Source: a candidate division FCPU426 bacterium (GTDB lineage: Bacteria > Oederibacteriota > Muellerivitia > Muellerivitales > DAHXKG01). From it: DNA of 64,000 nucleotides. The position numbers and the translations under genes were made by a program. Positions 36,569 through 46,095 of this stretch are shown in pieces. The notes beneath the pieces are model-generated. The model was given only the letters and a program-made list of their open reading frames with translations, ran no database searches and had not been told where the DNA came from. Each line of letters starts with the position of its first letter. Within the stretch, counting starts at the first letter, position 1. The DNA is taken from NCBI GenBank assembly GCA_027366525.1, contig DAHXKG010000003.1:124001-188000 (forward strand), written 5' to 3'.

Positions 36569-37639
36569 TCAACAAATTTTTTTCCAAATTCCAGGAATGC
36601 ACGTGGAACAATGCGGGCAAAGACCGGATTCAGGCAAGTAATTATTTAAAACTTGGAACCCTTTGCGTTCAATTAATAGGGTTTGACATTGGTGGCAGTA
36701 AGTATTTTCGGTAAGGCCGGCATGCGTTGGGCGGTTTCCAGAATAAACGTATCGAAGACCAGCGGCTTTACCGATCTCAACTCCGCGAGCCAACTGCGTA
36801 AAGAGGGTAGGTGAGGTTTCGGTCATTTCATAATCCGGGTGAAACGCGGTGAGATGCCAAGGGATATTTCGGTCGACGGAAACAATGAATTGAGCCATCG
36901 ATTTTAACTCGGAGTCTTGATCATTAATTCCCGGGATGAGTAGTGTCACGAGTTCCACCCAAAAGCCTAATTGTTTTAAATCAATAATACTATTGAGGAC
37001 CGGCTTTAAAGTTCCTCCAATTAATTTTCGATATGTTTGATCATTAAAACTTTTTAAATCGACCTTGTATAGATCGACCCAAGGACGGATAAAGCGTAAT
37101 ACTTCCGGTGTAGCATTCCCGTTGGAAACATACGAAGTTATCAGGTGATTTTGGTGGGCAATTTTGAAAATTTCGATGGCCCATTCACTTGTAATTAAGG
37201 GCTCATTAAATGTCGAAGTGATTACATCGCATTGACATTGGCGTGCTTGATGAACTAAGTCCTCCGCAGTACATTTTTTTAAAACGATGGCCTCTGCCTC
37301 GATGCGCGGATCCCGGAGTGCTTGACTCGTGATCCAATTTTGGCAATAACGGCAATGGTAATCGCATCCCAACATTCCAAAGGACAGGGTTTTTGAGCTG
37401 GGAAGGACATGAAAGAAAGGTTTTTTTTCGATCGGATCTATCTGCAATGCGCCGGTATAATTGTGGGGCACCCACAATAAACCCTCTTCATTGAACCGAA
37501 CCCTACAAATGCCCGATTGATGGTTGGAAATTAAGCACCGATGCGCACAAGCATAACACCGCAGTTTTTGGTTTGGGAGGGATTCAAATAAAGTTCCCGG
37601 TTGAACATGCGACTTTAATTGCGATTCCAAGGTTAACAT
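36569..37639 (-). CDS. amrS: AmmeMemoRadiSam-type radical SAM enzyme (AmrS-like)
   Basis: 356 residues. The radical SAM cluster motif CDYHCRYCQNW (~92-102, C-x3-C-x2-C) is followed by an intact core. An N-terminal Cys region (CYACAHRCLISNHQSGIC, ~29-46) is diagnostic of this family, as is NYTGALQIDPIEKKPFFHVLP and the late RPTHAGLTENTYCHQC with a C-terminal CPHC/C pair. Relatives lie next to AMMECR1 and Memo genes; none is adjacent here. The chemistry is unknown. GGGGGAT precedes ATG 37639. Confidence 0.88.
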   Translation of the reverse strand: MLTLESQLKSHVQPGTLFESLPNQKLRCYACAHRCLISNHQSGICRVRFNEEGLLWVPHNYTGALQIDPIEKKPFFHVLPSSKTLSFGMLGCDYHCRYCQNWITSQALRDPRIEAEAIVLKKCTAEDLVHQARQCQCDVITSTFNEPLITSEWAIEIFKIAHQNHLITSYVSNGNATPEVLRFIRPWVDLYKVDLKSFNDQTYRKLIGGTLKPVLNSIIDLKQLGFWVELVTLLIPGINDQDSELKSMAQFIVSVDRNIPWHLTAFHPDYEMTETSPTLFTQLARGVEIGKAAGLRYVYSGNRPTHAGLTENTYCHQCQTLLIERKGFQVLNNYLPESGLCPHCSTCIPGIWKKIC

Positions 37640-37789
37640 GGTTAAGAATCCCCCAAAGGCATATCAGTACTATACTTAAAAAAAAATAAAAAATTCAATG
37701 AATATTTAAAACTTTTGGATGAATATTTTGCGTCTTTTCAAAAACAAGCGTACAATAAATAGAATTTTTATTTGGAGCGATCAGTTATT

Positions 37790-39172
37790 TTGAAAAAAGC
37801 ATCCACCACCCCCAAAATCAAAGAGGTTCAAGCCCTGAAACCCTTTTTAAATGGCATTCTGTTTAAAGCCCAGGATGGGAAAAAAGATTTTTTTGAAGAT
37901 GACCTCGGGCAAAAACTTAAACAGTGGATTCAGTTAACGTTAACCGCGTCCTTAAAAAAAGCCCAAATGGTTGAAGCAAGTTTTGAAAACTTGGTGAAGG
38001 CCATCACTCAGTATGCGGAATTAGCACATCATGAATATGTCGGAAATGTTTTTCAGGATTATTGGATGGAAAAATTTTTGAATTATCCAAACCTTTTTCA
38101 TGATAAAGCTGAAAAAGTTAAATTTGCAAGCATGGGCGATGTATTAAAGAACCGTTACCTTCAAGAAATAAAATTGTTTCGAGAATTTCTTTGGCAATTG
38201 GATAAGATGCCCCATCATCCGCCAATCGATTTATGGAGCCCTAAAGCATTTAGGCCATTAGTGGATGAGTCCGCCAACTCATTTTTGGCGCAGTCTCGAA
38301 TGGAGATCAAAAAACAAATTTTAGATAAAGCCATCGCTATCGACGTATTAGTTAAAAGCATTGCGGATTATTTTTTTAGATGCGGACAAGGTAAATTTGC
38401 TCGATTTACGGCTTTCCGTTGGCATAGCTCGGCTTCAGGACCTTACGGAGAGTTGGTCGGGATTGCACGGCTGGATCCGATTGGTTTGAACGATCTTGTA
38501 GGATATGAAGAAATTCGGCAGCCCCTTTTAGACAATATCCAAGCCTTTCTGGATGGAAAATCAGCCAATAATGTCCTTATTTATGGTGATCGTGGAACTG
38601 GAAAATCATCGACGGTAAAGGCATTGCTGAATGAATATGCATCTCAAGGATTACGATTGATAGAAGTATCCGTTCAGGCTTTGAAAAGCTATTTTGATAT
38701 TTTAAAAGAAATTGCTCCTCGGCATGAAAAATTTATTCTTTTTATTGATGATATGTCATTTGAAGAAAACGAAACGAGTTATAAAGAACTCAAGGGGATT
38801 TTGGAAGGAAGTTTAGAATCCAAGCCAACGAATGTGATTCTGATAGCCACCTCCAATCGTCGTCATTTAATTCGCGAAACTTTTCAAGATCATCAAGAAG
38901 GCCATCAACAGGAGAGCGATATTCATGGCGAAGATACCGTTCAAGAAAAGTTGTCGCTCGCCGATCGATTTGGATTGGTGATTTCGTTCTATGCGGCGAA
39001 TCAGGAAACCTATTTACGCATCGTTGAAAAGTGGGCCAAAAAAGAAACCATTGCAATGCCGTTGCCCGAATTGCATCGGTTAGCGTTACAGTGGGCCTTG
39101 CGTTATAATCAGCGATCGGGTCGAACGGCACGACAATTTATTTTGAATCTCAAGAGCAGTTGGCATTCGTAA
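37790..39172 (+). CDS. DUF815-family AAA+ ATPase
   Basis: About 460 residues, from TTG 37790 after GGAG (an earlier TTG at 37772 is also open). The N-terminal ~230 residues are helical and specific to the family. Then GLNDLVGYEEIRQPLLDNI leads to Walker A YGDRGTGKSS, Walker B ILFIDDMSFEENE (typical of DUF815), ILIATSNRRHL as sensor 1 and a C-terminal helical lid with RSGRTARQFI. The function is not established. It sits upstream of a beta-barrel-like protein gene and an AroK-like gene with 41 and 16 base gaps. Confidence 0.88.
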   Translation: MKKASTTPKIKEVQALKPFLNGILFKAQDGKKDFFEDDLGQKLKQWIQLTLTASLKKAQMVEASFENLVKAITQYAELAHHEYVGNVFQDYWMEKFLNYPNLFHDKAEKVKFASMGDVLKNRYLQEIKLFREFLWQLDKMPHHPPIDLWSPKAFRPLVDESANSFLAQSRMEIKKQILDKAIAIDVLVKSIADYFFRCGQGKFARFTAFRWHSSASGPYGELVGIARLDPIGLNDLVGYEEIRQPLLDNIQAFLDGKSANNVLIYGDRGTGKSSTVKALLNEYASQGLRLIEVSVQALKSYFDILKEIAPRHEKFILFIDDMSFEENETSYKELKGILEGSLESKPTNVILIATSNRRHLIRETFQDHQEGHQQESDIHGEDTVQEKLSLADRFGLVISFYAANQETYLRIVEKWAKKETIAMPLPELHRLALQWALRYNQRSGRTARQFILNLKSSWHS

Positions 39173-39213
39173 ACGCTCGTTTAAATTCAATGATTTGAAG
39201 ATGGACGATTTTA

Positions 39214-40299
39214 TTGAAATGGTACCCGGTATTCATAATTGCCTTGTTTTTGTTAGGAACGGTTATTCCCGTTCAGGCCCATCTTTTGAATTTTGAAGTG
39301 GATATTCAACCGGGCATTGAAAATGATCTTACGCAATCCTTGAGCATGGTTAATTTGTTCCGATGGATTTGGAACGGTCATCATTATTTTTCACCAGATT
39401 GTTCAGGAACCTTCCAAATTGAAGGCAATATTTGGAATGGGCCAGTGGCGTTGCCAAGTCTATGGCAAGAGGAACAACCCTCGGGATGGCTAGGAGGGCA
39501 GTGGCAATCCGGGTTGAATCATTCGTGGAGAGAACTTTTAAGAATTAATGAAGCTAGCTTAAAGTATGATTGGAAAGCGTGGACGATCGCTATTGGTCGA
39601 CAACGATTCCATTGGGGAACCGCGGCGCTTTTTAGGCCGACCGATTACTTTGATCCAAGAGCGCCGTTACAATTAATTGCGAATGACAGCTTAGGAAGTG
39701 ATTCCATTTCTGTGGAACGATATGTTTTTGAAAATTCAAATCTTCAAAGTGTGATTCGATGGGTGGGCAATGGGGATCCGCAAGAAGTGATTCGATTGCA
39801 TACCAGTGGTATTGGATTTACCCTCACGCCCAGTTTCGCTTATATGTTTCATACGATTGGGCTGGGGATGGAAGTGTCAGCGGTACTCAGGTATTTTCGC
39901 GTATATTTTGAAGGTGTTGATTGGAAAGCGTTGAATGGACGTGTTTTCCATCTCGAGGCTATTGAAGGTGGAGAGACACGAATTGGAAAAATACGAGCCA
40001 CTCTTGAGATTTTACAGGATGGCCTCAATGAGGCATTAGGCATGTGGAATCCTTTGAATTTACCAGCCACCTATGTTTATGTTCTTTTGAAGAAAAAATT
40101 TCTTGAGAATTGGAATATCGGCATGAGTGTTTTAAAATCTTTTCAAGGCGGCAGTTGGGTTTGGAGCCCTGCAGTGAGTTGGGCCATGTCGTCTCATAGT
40201 TCCATGAGTTTGAAATTGCAGAAAAATTTTCAAGTCAATCAGGGTCCGTTGTCAGAATTACCAACTATTTTTTTAAGTGATTTTCGTGTAGATTTTTAA
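39214..40299 (+). CDS. Secreted beta-barrel-like protein, unknown
   Basis: 361 residues from TTG 39214 after AAGATGGA. Signal peptide 1-23 (VFIIALFLLGTVIPVQA). The mature part has many aromatic, alternating beta segments (FEVDIQPGIEN, TIAIGRQRFHWGTAALFRPTDYFDPRAPLQ, HTSGIGFTLTPSF) and ends SDFRVDF, an aromatic C-terminus expected for outer-membrane barrels. The GRQRFHWG...D segment resembles porin/alginate-porin-like proteins, but no family is certain. It is in a possible operon with the DUF815 and AroK-like genes. Confidence 0.65.
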   Translation: MKWYPVFIIALFLLGTVIPVQAHLLNFEVDIQPGIENDLTQSLSMVNLFRWIWNGHHYFSPDCSGTFQIEGNIWNGPVALPSLWQEEQPSGWLGGQWQSGLNHSWRELLRINEASLKYDWKAWTIAIGRQRFHWGTAALFRPTDYFDPRAPLQLIANDSLGSDSISVERYVFENSNLQSVIRWVGNGDPQEVIRLHTSGIGFTLTPSFAYMFHTIGLGMEVSAVLRYFRVYFEGVDWKALNGRVFHLEAIEGGETRIGKIRATLEILQDGLNEALGMWNPLNLPATYVYVLLKKKFLENWNIGMSVLKSFQGGSWVWSPAVSWAMSSHSSMSLKLQKNFQVNQGPLSELPTIFLSDFRVDF

Positions 40300-40315
40300 A
40301 AAGGATGGAAACCAT

Positions 40316-40861
40316 ATGGATCGTGAAAACAAATTGTCAAAAGTCGCATCGGAAAATGTCATTTTAATTGGAATGTTTGGAAGTGGCAAAAGCACCATCG
40401 GTCGACTTTTAGCTGAAAAGCTACGATATTACTTTTTAGATGTGGATCAACTGATCGAGAGTCATTACCGGAAATCCCTGCAAAAGGTGTTGGATGAACT
40501 GGGGATGAAAAAATTCATGAAAATGGAATCTCAAACGCTGCGAAAATTAGAAACTCGAAAATGTGTGATTGCGCCCGGAGGGAGTGCGGTTTATTATCCA
40601 TTGGCCATGCAACATCTGAAAAAATTAGGTCCCAAAATTTATCTGGAGGTTTCATTACGAGAACTAAAAAAGCGCATCCCATCCTGGGATCAACGCGGAG
40701 TCGTTTGTCGGGGCGGCCATACGCTTGATGAATTATATCGGGAACGCGTGCCCCTGTATCAACGCTATGCGGACATAACGATCTCCTGTTCGAATCAATC
40801 AACCGCCAAAGTTATTTCAACGATTTTAAAAAAAATAAACCACGGATTGATTGCTTCTTGA
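40316..40861 (+). CDS. Shikimate-kinase-like P-loop kinase
   Basis: 181 residues, right size for AroK. Walker A is GMFGSGKSTIGRLLAEKL (residues ~19-36); LDVDQLIESHY carries the shikimate-contact Asp pair; RERVPLYQRYADITI is the lid/C-terminal motif. But the usual glycine triplet reads GGS (APGGSAVYY), and the F-R-x-x-E segment reads FMKMES, losing the Arg that binds the shikimate carboxyl. So it may be a divergent shikimate kinase or a kinase of another small molecule. It follows the barrel-like gene by 16 bases. Confidence 0.7.
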   Translation: MDRENKLSKVASENVILIGMFGSGKSTIGRLLAEKLRYYFLDVDQLIESHYRKSLQKVLDELGMKKFMKMESQTLRKLETRKCVIAPGGSAVYYPLAMQHLKKLGPKIYLEVSLRELKKRIPSWDQRGVVCRGGHTLDELYRERVPLYQRYADITISCSNQSTAKVISTILKKINHGLIAS

Positions 40862-40904
40862 TCCTGACGCTCGTGGACCGAGGCGCCGTCAAGCTTCATG
40901 GAAT

Positions 40905-41573
40905 TTATTTTTTCAAAGGTGATGCGAGGGGATCTAGGGAAGGCGAAGCCGAGAGGGGCATGACTTGAATAATGGATTCCAAGGAGGTGAGCGCCGAGGC
41001 AGACGATAAGATGGGTACCAGTGGGTTGGGTGTTGGCAAGGTTTGAAGACGCTGGATATGCATCTCAATACCTCGCCAGACCTCTTTGAGTGAAAACACG
41101 GACTGCAGTTTTAAATAAAGTTGGGACGCATCAGGACGATTGGCACCGGTTAAAAGTCGCAGTGCCCCATCCTGGGCAAAAGCCGTTAAGATGAAGTTTT
41201 GATTTTCTAAAAAACTATAAATTTCCAAATTCGTGAGGACCGCATGGGCATGAGATCGATGGTCTTCAATCCAATTGACGAAAATGATTAAGGCCTGAGC
41301 CGTAGGATCTATCCAAATTTTTGAAAAGAAAAGGTTTGAAGAAGTGTAGGCATAATTGCCAACGAAGATATAACCCTTGTTTTTTAACGGTTCATGGGCT
41401 TCCAATTGCCAAGCGGGTGTGTAACGATCGACAAGGCTGGGAGCAGCCACTTCGAGATGAATAGATGGCAAGGATGGAATTTCAAGACGAGAAGAAGGTT
41501 TCGGGCGTGGGTGCCATATTAAAAAAATAAAGATCCCCATTCCCACTATCCAGATTAAAGCGCCTAGCCCCAT
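40905..41573 (-). CDS. Membrane-anchored hypothetical protein
   Basis: About 222 residues from ATG 41573. The frame is open to TTG 41600, but that lies in the T-tract of the upstream terminator. One N-terminal helix (LGALIWIVGMGIFIFLIW), then a soluble domain with DRYTPAWQLEAHE, WIDPTAQALIIFVNWIEDHRSHAHAVL and a Pro/Ser-rich tail. No family recognised. Confidence 0.55.
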   Translation of the reverse strand: MGLGALIWIVGMGIFIFLIWHPRPKPSSRLEIPSLPSIHLEVAAPSLVDRYTPAWQLEAHEPLKNKGYIFVGNYAYTSSNLFFSKIWIDPTAQALIIFVNWIEDHRSHAHAVLTNLEIYSFLENQNFILTAFAQDGALRLLTGANRPDASQLYLKLQSVFSLKEVWRGIEMHIQRLQTLPTPNPLVPILSSASALTSLESIIQVMPLSASPSLDPLASPLKK

Positions 41574-41601
41574 AAGAGTAGCTAATTCAAAAAAGACCAA
41601 A

Positions 41602-41630
41602 CCCAGAGAAAGTTATTATGTTTCTCTGGG
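41602..41630 (-). terminator. Terminator of the Bax-inhibitor gene
   Basis: CCCAGAGAAA and TTTCTCTGGG pair over ten bases with a nine-base loop. On the minus strand it is followed by TTTGGTCTTTTTT, and on the plus strand by GGGTTTTTC; it may act both ways. Confidence 0.85.
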
Positions 41631-41644
41631 TTTTTCAAGAACAA

Positions 41645-42346
41645 TTAACGACGTCTTCCACCGTTCATCAAAATCATGGCAATATCTACAAAAAGATTAA
41701 TGAAATCCAGATAAAGTCCTAAGGTTGCGGCAACATACTCATCGCTTTGGTGACTATGCATAATGCGGGAAGTATCATAGAGAATAAATAAAGAAAAAAG
41801 AACCGCTCCAATCCAAGCCAAAGCCAGTTCAAATATAGTGCTGTGAATAAAGAAACCGATGATGCCAAGGCCGATCATTGAAAAAAGTCCTACCATAATG
41901 AATCCACCCATAAAGGTAAAATCCTTTTGACTAATAAACACATAGGCGGTTAATCCAATAAAGATAGATCCGGTGATCCCCAACGCTTCAAAGATAGTAT
42001 TAAAAGATCCGGTTTGAGCAACTGATACGGCGACTAAAGGTGCTAACCAAGCTCCGCTTAAAAAAGTGAATCCCAGAAGCGCTATGATGTTAATGACCGG
42101 AACTTTTCTCACAGCCATGACTCCAAAAGTCATTCCAACAAACAAAATCAGTGTGATAATGGGGTGTTGGGCAACGAGTTGTAAAATTTCCGGGTTGGAT
42201 AAAGTAACGACGGCACCCACTGCTCCCATAATTAAACCTACAAAAAATAATGAATATACTTTTTGAAGAAAAGCATTTTTAGAAAAAGCATCTTCGTAAG
42301 CAACGCTATTGGAAATAGGCTGATACGATCGTGAAAACAAGCCCAT
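41645..42346 (-). CDS. Bax inhibitor-1/YccA family membrane protein
   Basis: 233 residues with seven helices. SNSVAYEDAFSKNAFLQKVYSLFFVGLIMGAVGA is the family's N-terminal pattern; FIMVGLFSMIGLGIIGFF and the C-terminal LYDTSRIMHSHQSDEYVAATLGLYLDFINLFVD (D-T-x-x-I motif and acidic pair near the end) are hallmarks of the YccA/YbhL group, which bind protease or act as calcium-leak channels. AGGAGGG precedes the ATG. Single-gene unit. Confidence 0.93.
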   Translation of the reverse strand: MGLFSRSYQPISNSVAYEDAFSKNAFLQKVYSLFFVGLIMGAVGAVVTLSNPEILQLVAQHPIITLILFVGMTFGVMAVRKVPVINIIALLGFTFLSGAWLAPLVAVSVAQTGSFNTIFEALGITGSIFIGLTAYVFISQKDFTFMGGFIMVGLFSMIGLGIIGFFIHSTIFELALAWIGAVLFSLFILYDTSRIMHSHQSDEYVAATLGLYLDFINLFVDIAMILMNGGRRR

Positions 42347-42430
42347 GGACTACCCTCCTTGAAAAAACTTGATTAGGTTTATAATGATGTTAAATTCTAG
42401 AAAAGTCAAGATTTATGGGAGAGAAATCAT

Positions 42431-43138
42431 TTGGAAATACACGCCGTTATTTTTGATCTGGATGAAACCTTATTAGATAATTCGACATCGGCTGACTTAG
42501 CGTGGAAACGATTTCAAAGCATGATTTCATCGCAAGGTCCGATACGAGGCTTAGGGTATGAGCTTGAACGATATTTTCCAACCGTGGCGAGTGAGAACCG
42601 ATTTTTATTAAACACCAATATCTCGCCTTTGCAATTTCGCATCAAAATATTTGAAAAGATATTAAAACGTTTTCGGGTCAAAGAATTTTTAGAACTGGCC
42701 CAGACCCTGGGACGAATTTTTGATATTTGTCAGCAATCAACCTTTACCCTGTTTCCCGAGGTGGGTTCGGTTTTGTCCAAAGTAAGTCAGCAAGTTCCAA
42801 TAGCTTTACTTTCAAATGGTCAACATGACTATCAATATGAAAAATTAGTAGCAACCGGTATTAAATCTGTTTTTAAAAAAATTATTATTTCATCCGAATT
42901 GAAAATTGAAAAACCGCATCGAGACATTTTTTTAGAAATGTGTCATCAACTTTCAGTACGACCCGATCAGGCACTGATGGTTGGTGATAATTTACAGATC
43001 GATATCTGGGGAGGTTTTCAAGCCGGGCTTCAAGTCGCATGGTTAAATCGGAATCCGCTCCAACAGCGCGTGGAACCCTTACCACCAGATTTTTTAATGT
43101 TAAAACAACTTGAGGAGTTAGCGTTCTTGTTCAAATGA
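42431..43138 (+). CDS. HAD-superfamily hydrolase, YjjG/REG-2-like
   Basis: 235 residues from TTG 42431 (GGGAGAG upstream). FDLDETLLDN (residues ~7-16) is the nucleophile motif with DxD; LLSNGQHDY is motif II; SELKIEKPHRDIF has the Lys of motif III; MVGDNLQIDIWGG is motif IV. The cap is helical, typical of subfamily I. Likely a phosphatase of nucleotides or small metabolites. Confidence 0.9.
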   Translation: MEIHAVIFDLDETLLDNSTSADLAWKRFQSMISSQGPIRGLGYELERYFPTVASENRFLLNTNISPLQFRIKIFEKILKRFRVKEFLELAQTLGRIFDICQQSTFTLFPEVGSVLSKVSQQVPIALLSNGQHDYQYEKLVATGIKSVFKKIIISSELKIEKPHRDIFLEMCHQLSVRPDQALMVGDNLQIDIWGGFQAGLQVAWLNRNPLQQRVEPLPPDFLMLKQLEELAFLFK

Positions 43139-43410
43139 GATGTGTCACTCCTACCATAGGCTGAAGGCGATTTTTAAAGGTCCACACATTGCGTGTTTTT
43201 AAGAAATCATGAAAAGAATAATTTGGAAATCGATATATTTTCTTTTATACAATGGATAAAAATTAAAAAATGACTTTGATGTTCTTGAAAAGAATGGATA
43301 TTTATGGTTTGAAAATAGATAATACTATTCAACACGGATCGGTGGTGGGCCCGAGATTTATTGATGAGAGAGAATTAAAGGGTTTTATAAATTTGGGTGG
43401 GAAAAGGTGA

Positions 43411-44967
43411 GTGATTAAATCATTATTAAAAAAATATGGGTGGATTTTAAATCCCGGCGAATGGCTTCTTTTGGCTTATTTTTTTATTTTTGAAATGATG
43501 TCATTAGCTGCCGTCTTTGAGATGTTACCCCAAGCAGGAACGACGTTTTTATGGTCAACCGGATATTTTTTAATATGGATAATGTGGCTAGTATGGATGA
43601 TCCATAAAAATCCCAATCCAACTCGAACATGGGGTGTGATTCGAAATGCCGGATTATGGATGGGCATTGCGCTGTGTTATAACCTAATGAAATATTTAGT
43701 ACCCACAATCCACCCAGGAAAAGATGATCAAGATTTATTTAATATTGAGCGCGCTGTTTGGGGACGCGGGCCCGCTTTATGGGGCCATGAATTATCTCAG
43801 CACATTAATTTAACGGATTTTTTTTGTTTTTTTTATTTAAGTCTATTTATTTGGCTGATTGGATTAGTCATTTATCATTTATGGATTCGAAGAGCCCTTT
43901 ATCAGCGATTTATGTTGGGCTTAATATTGGTATATGGTGGTGGGTTTCTTGGGTATTTGATTTGTCCAGCGGTTGGACCTCGATTTGCTTTTGCCCAACA
44001 ATGGGCATGGCTCCAAGGTGGATGGCTGTTTACGTGGACTAATTGGATAGTGCAATGGTTCGGATCAAAAATTGATGTTTTTCCAAGTTTACATGGGGCG
44101 ATTTCAAGCTATTTACTTTTTTGGCAATCCCAAAATGATCGCCGGGGACTTCTTTGGGGTATTCCACTCACCTTGGGTATCTGGTGTTCAACCCTTTATT
44201 TGGGCTATCACTATCTTCCGGATTTGGCCAGTGGAGTTTGTTTAGCCATGATTAGCCTGTGGCTGGTTCCATTTTTGGAATACATTATCGATGCCTATCA
44301 ACCGAAAACTCGAGCATCCCATTACTGGTTAATTCGAGTGACTAAAAATCAAGGAGCTTATTTTGGAAAATTAATGAGTCGGCTTAGTCAGATTATTGAG
44401 TTAGGTGGAGAAACGGCACCAGGGTTTGTTTTTTTGGGTGTTTCCAAATCTCAAAGTGAAAGTGAAGTCAAAAAGAGTTTAAAAAATTTAGGAGGACCCT
44501 TTTGGATTCGACGATCTGATTTTTTAACGGCCGGCCAACAGAGTTTGCGATCGCTTAAACCATATTCCGAAGCACAAGTACTTCGAGTTTTATTTGAGAG
44601 CCGATTAAGTTTAAAACGGAATTTTTATATTGTTCAAAAAGCGTTGAAGGTGTCAGCGGTTGGATTATGCCGAACTTTTCCTCAAAAAGGATTAAAATTA
44701 TCCGATGTGGAAATTCGAATCACTTTGTTATCTAATGGGAATATGCAAACGATCCGCGTCCCTTCCAATAATAGATTTTTAAGTACCTACTTCAATTGGC
44801 CTTGGGCTTTTTTTCAATCGCAGTTGGAAACTGTGGGGTTTGAATTATTTGACTTGGTTCAATTGACTCGAAAATTGTCTAATCAATGGAATATTTTTAC
44901 AGAAGTAGAATGGTGCTTTTCGCAGGGAAGGTTTTTTGTTTTAGATGGGCGAGGGATTCGACAATAA
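43411..44967 (+). CDS. PAP2 phosphatase fused to a truncated PEP/pyruvate-binding domain
   Basis: 518 residues from GTG 43411 after AAAAGGTGA. Residues 1-300 are membrane-embedded with the PAP2/Aur1 motifs: CPAVGPRF (185-192), FPSLHGA (224-230, His 228) and GYHYLPD (265-271, His and Asp), predicted to act on a lipid phosphate. Residues ~305-518 look like the ATP-grasp domain that starts PEP synthase: a GKLMSRLSQIIELGGETAPGFVF start, PFWIRRSD in place of V-R-S-S-A-x-x-E-D, AGQQ, FYIVQKALKVSAVGLCRTFPQ in place of V-Q-x-M-V-x-A-D-x-x-G-V-x-F-T, and EVEWCFSQGRFFVLDGRGI like the closing D-I-E-W...L-Q-x-R-P-I. Several catalytic residues are lost. It heads a coupled four-gene set. Confidence 0.7.
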   Translation: MIKSLLKKYGWILNPGEWLLLAYFFIFEMMSLAAVFEMLPQAGTTFLWSTGYFLIWIMWLVWMIHKNPNPTRTWGVIRNAGLWMGIALCYNLMKYLVPTIHPGKDDQDLFNIERAVWGRGPALWGHELSQHINLTDFFCFFYLSLFIWLIGLVIYHLWIRRALYQRFMLGLILVYGGGFLGYLICPAVGPRFAFAQQWAWLQGGWLFTWTNWIVQWFGSKIDVFPSLHGAISSYLLFWQSQNDRRGLLWGIPLTLGIWCSTLYLGYHYLPDLASGVCLAMISLWLVPFLEYIIDAYQPKTRASHYWLIRVTKNQGAYFGKLMSRLSQIIELGGETAPGFVFLGVSKSQSESEVKKSLKNLGGPFWIRRSDFLTAGQQSLRSLKPYSEAQVLRVLFESRLSLKRNFYIVQKALKVSAVGLCRTFPQKGLKLSDVEIRITLLSNGNMQTIRVPSNNRFLSTYFNWPWAFFQSQLETVGFELFDLVQLTRKLSNQWNIFTEVEWCFSQGRFFVLDGRGIRQ

Positions 44968-44998
44968 CAGATTGTGGATGCAATCCAGGAGGGCAATC

Positions 44999-45394
44999 GT
45001 GATCAAAAAGCTTTTTATTTTTATAGTGATACTTGGATTCTTGGTTTTTGTGGGAACCAATCAATGGTGTTTAACTCGATTAGGCATTTCACAGGGTTCT
45101 CATACTAGATCCATTCATCATGCATGGATGAAGGTGCATCAAACGTTGAATATGCTGAATCATAAATTTAAAAAAGCTTCACCTCAAATCGCCCGATCCT
45201 CCTTGAAGGTGCTTCAAAAAATAAAAACGCCGGAACATCAATGGAAAAACAAGATGGAGCAAACCCGATCCCGGTTTTTAAAAACATGGAACAAGATTAA
45301 GTGGAATATCCATCGGCTGATTCATGAATTCCGTTTAGGGATCACACAGCGAATAAAAAATTTCGAAAACAGTTTTCGAGCTTTAATTAAATGA
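44999..45394 (+). CDS. Basic, membrane-anchored hypothetical protein
   Basis: 131 residues from GTG 44999 after AGGAGGG; a frame from 44945 is open but overlaps the previous gene. One N-terminal helix (KKLFIFIVILGFLVFVGTNQW), then a very basic helical region rich in Lys, Arg, Trp and His. It ends as ATGA on the next gene. No family recognised. Confidence 0.6.
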   Translation: MIKKLFIFIVILGFLVFVGTNQWCLTRLGISQGSHTRSIHHAWMKVHQTLNMLNHKFKKASPQIARSSLKVLQKIKTPEHQWKNKMEQTRSRFLKTWNKIKWNIHRLIHEFRLGITQRIKNFENSFRALIK

Positions 45395-46095
45395 TCCAAC
45401 GCCCAATAGTATGGTTGGTAGCACTCGTGCTGCTACTTATGGGCATTTTCACCATAATGAGTTGTGTTTCCATGAATCCCAATGCGTATTTCGTTCCCAT
45501 TAATCAACAAATATTTAATAGTAATGCGTTAGGCATGACTCAGTTATATCCTTGTCCGACTCGAAATTATCCATATCAGTTTATCGAGGCAACCGCCATT
45601 CCCAATCTTCAAACGATTGATTATGGGCTATACAGTGGATTAGTAACTAATCAACAGGAATTTAATTCAGATTGGAATGAAATTATTCCGGATCAAAGCC
45701 CGGATCCGACGTTGCCTTCCTTACTGCCGATGATTGGGATTGTTCCGCAAGCCCCGGAAACCACTACGTTAGAACCTGTAATTAATTGGAATACTACCGA
45801 AGCGTTTTTCATTAATTTAGGCTTGGTGAGCAGTTCTTGTGAAAAAATTGTATTTGTGGGTATGACTACCGATTGTTTGAATATCTATATTACGCTTTCG
45901 AAATTTACGTATCTCAGTAACTGCTATCCCATCAATGAAGTTCCATTTTTTATATTTATTTTTCCCAAGACCAATCTTCCGATCATTGTTAAATGGACTA
46001 ATGATCCCACGGGGGACGGTATATCTAATCAAACGAAAATTCAAGAGGGACTCAATCCTTTGGAACCCTATATCACTCCAAGTCCCTCGCCATGA
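45391..46095 (+). CDS. Lipoprotein with a TSP3-like calcium loop
   Basis: 234 residues. Signal 1-25 with lipobox IMSC (Cys at about 25). The body is Pro/Asn/Thr-rich with four Cys in the middle region (SSSCEKI, TTDCLNI, SNCYPIN). The C-terminal NDPTGDGISNQTKIQEGLNP matches the thrombospondin-3/dockerin-like D-x-D-x-D-G-x-x pattern only loosely (DPTGDGISN). The start overlaps the previous gene by ATGA and the stop overlaps the next. Likely exported with its neighbours. Confidence 0.6.
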   Translation: MIQRPIVWLVALVLLLMGIFTIMSCVSMNPNAYFVPINQQIFNSNALGMTQLYPCPTRNYPYQFIEATAIPNLQTIDYGLYSGLVTNQQEFNSDWNEIIPDQSPDPTLPSLLPMIGIVPQAPETTTLEPVINWNTTEAFFINLGLVSSSCEKIVFVGMTTDCLNIYITLSKFTYLSNCYPINEVPFFIFIFPKTNLPIIVKWTNDPTGDGISNQTKIQEGLNPLEPYITPSPSP

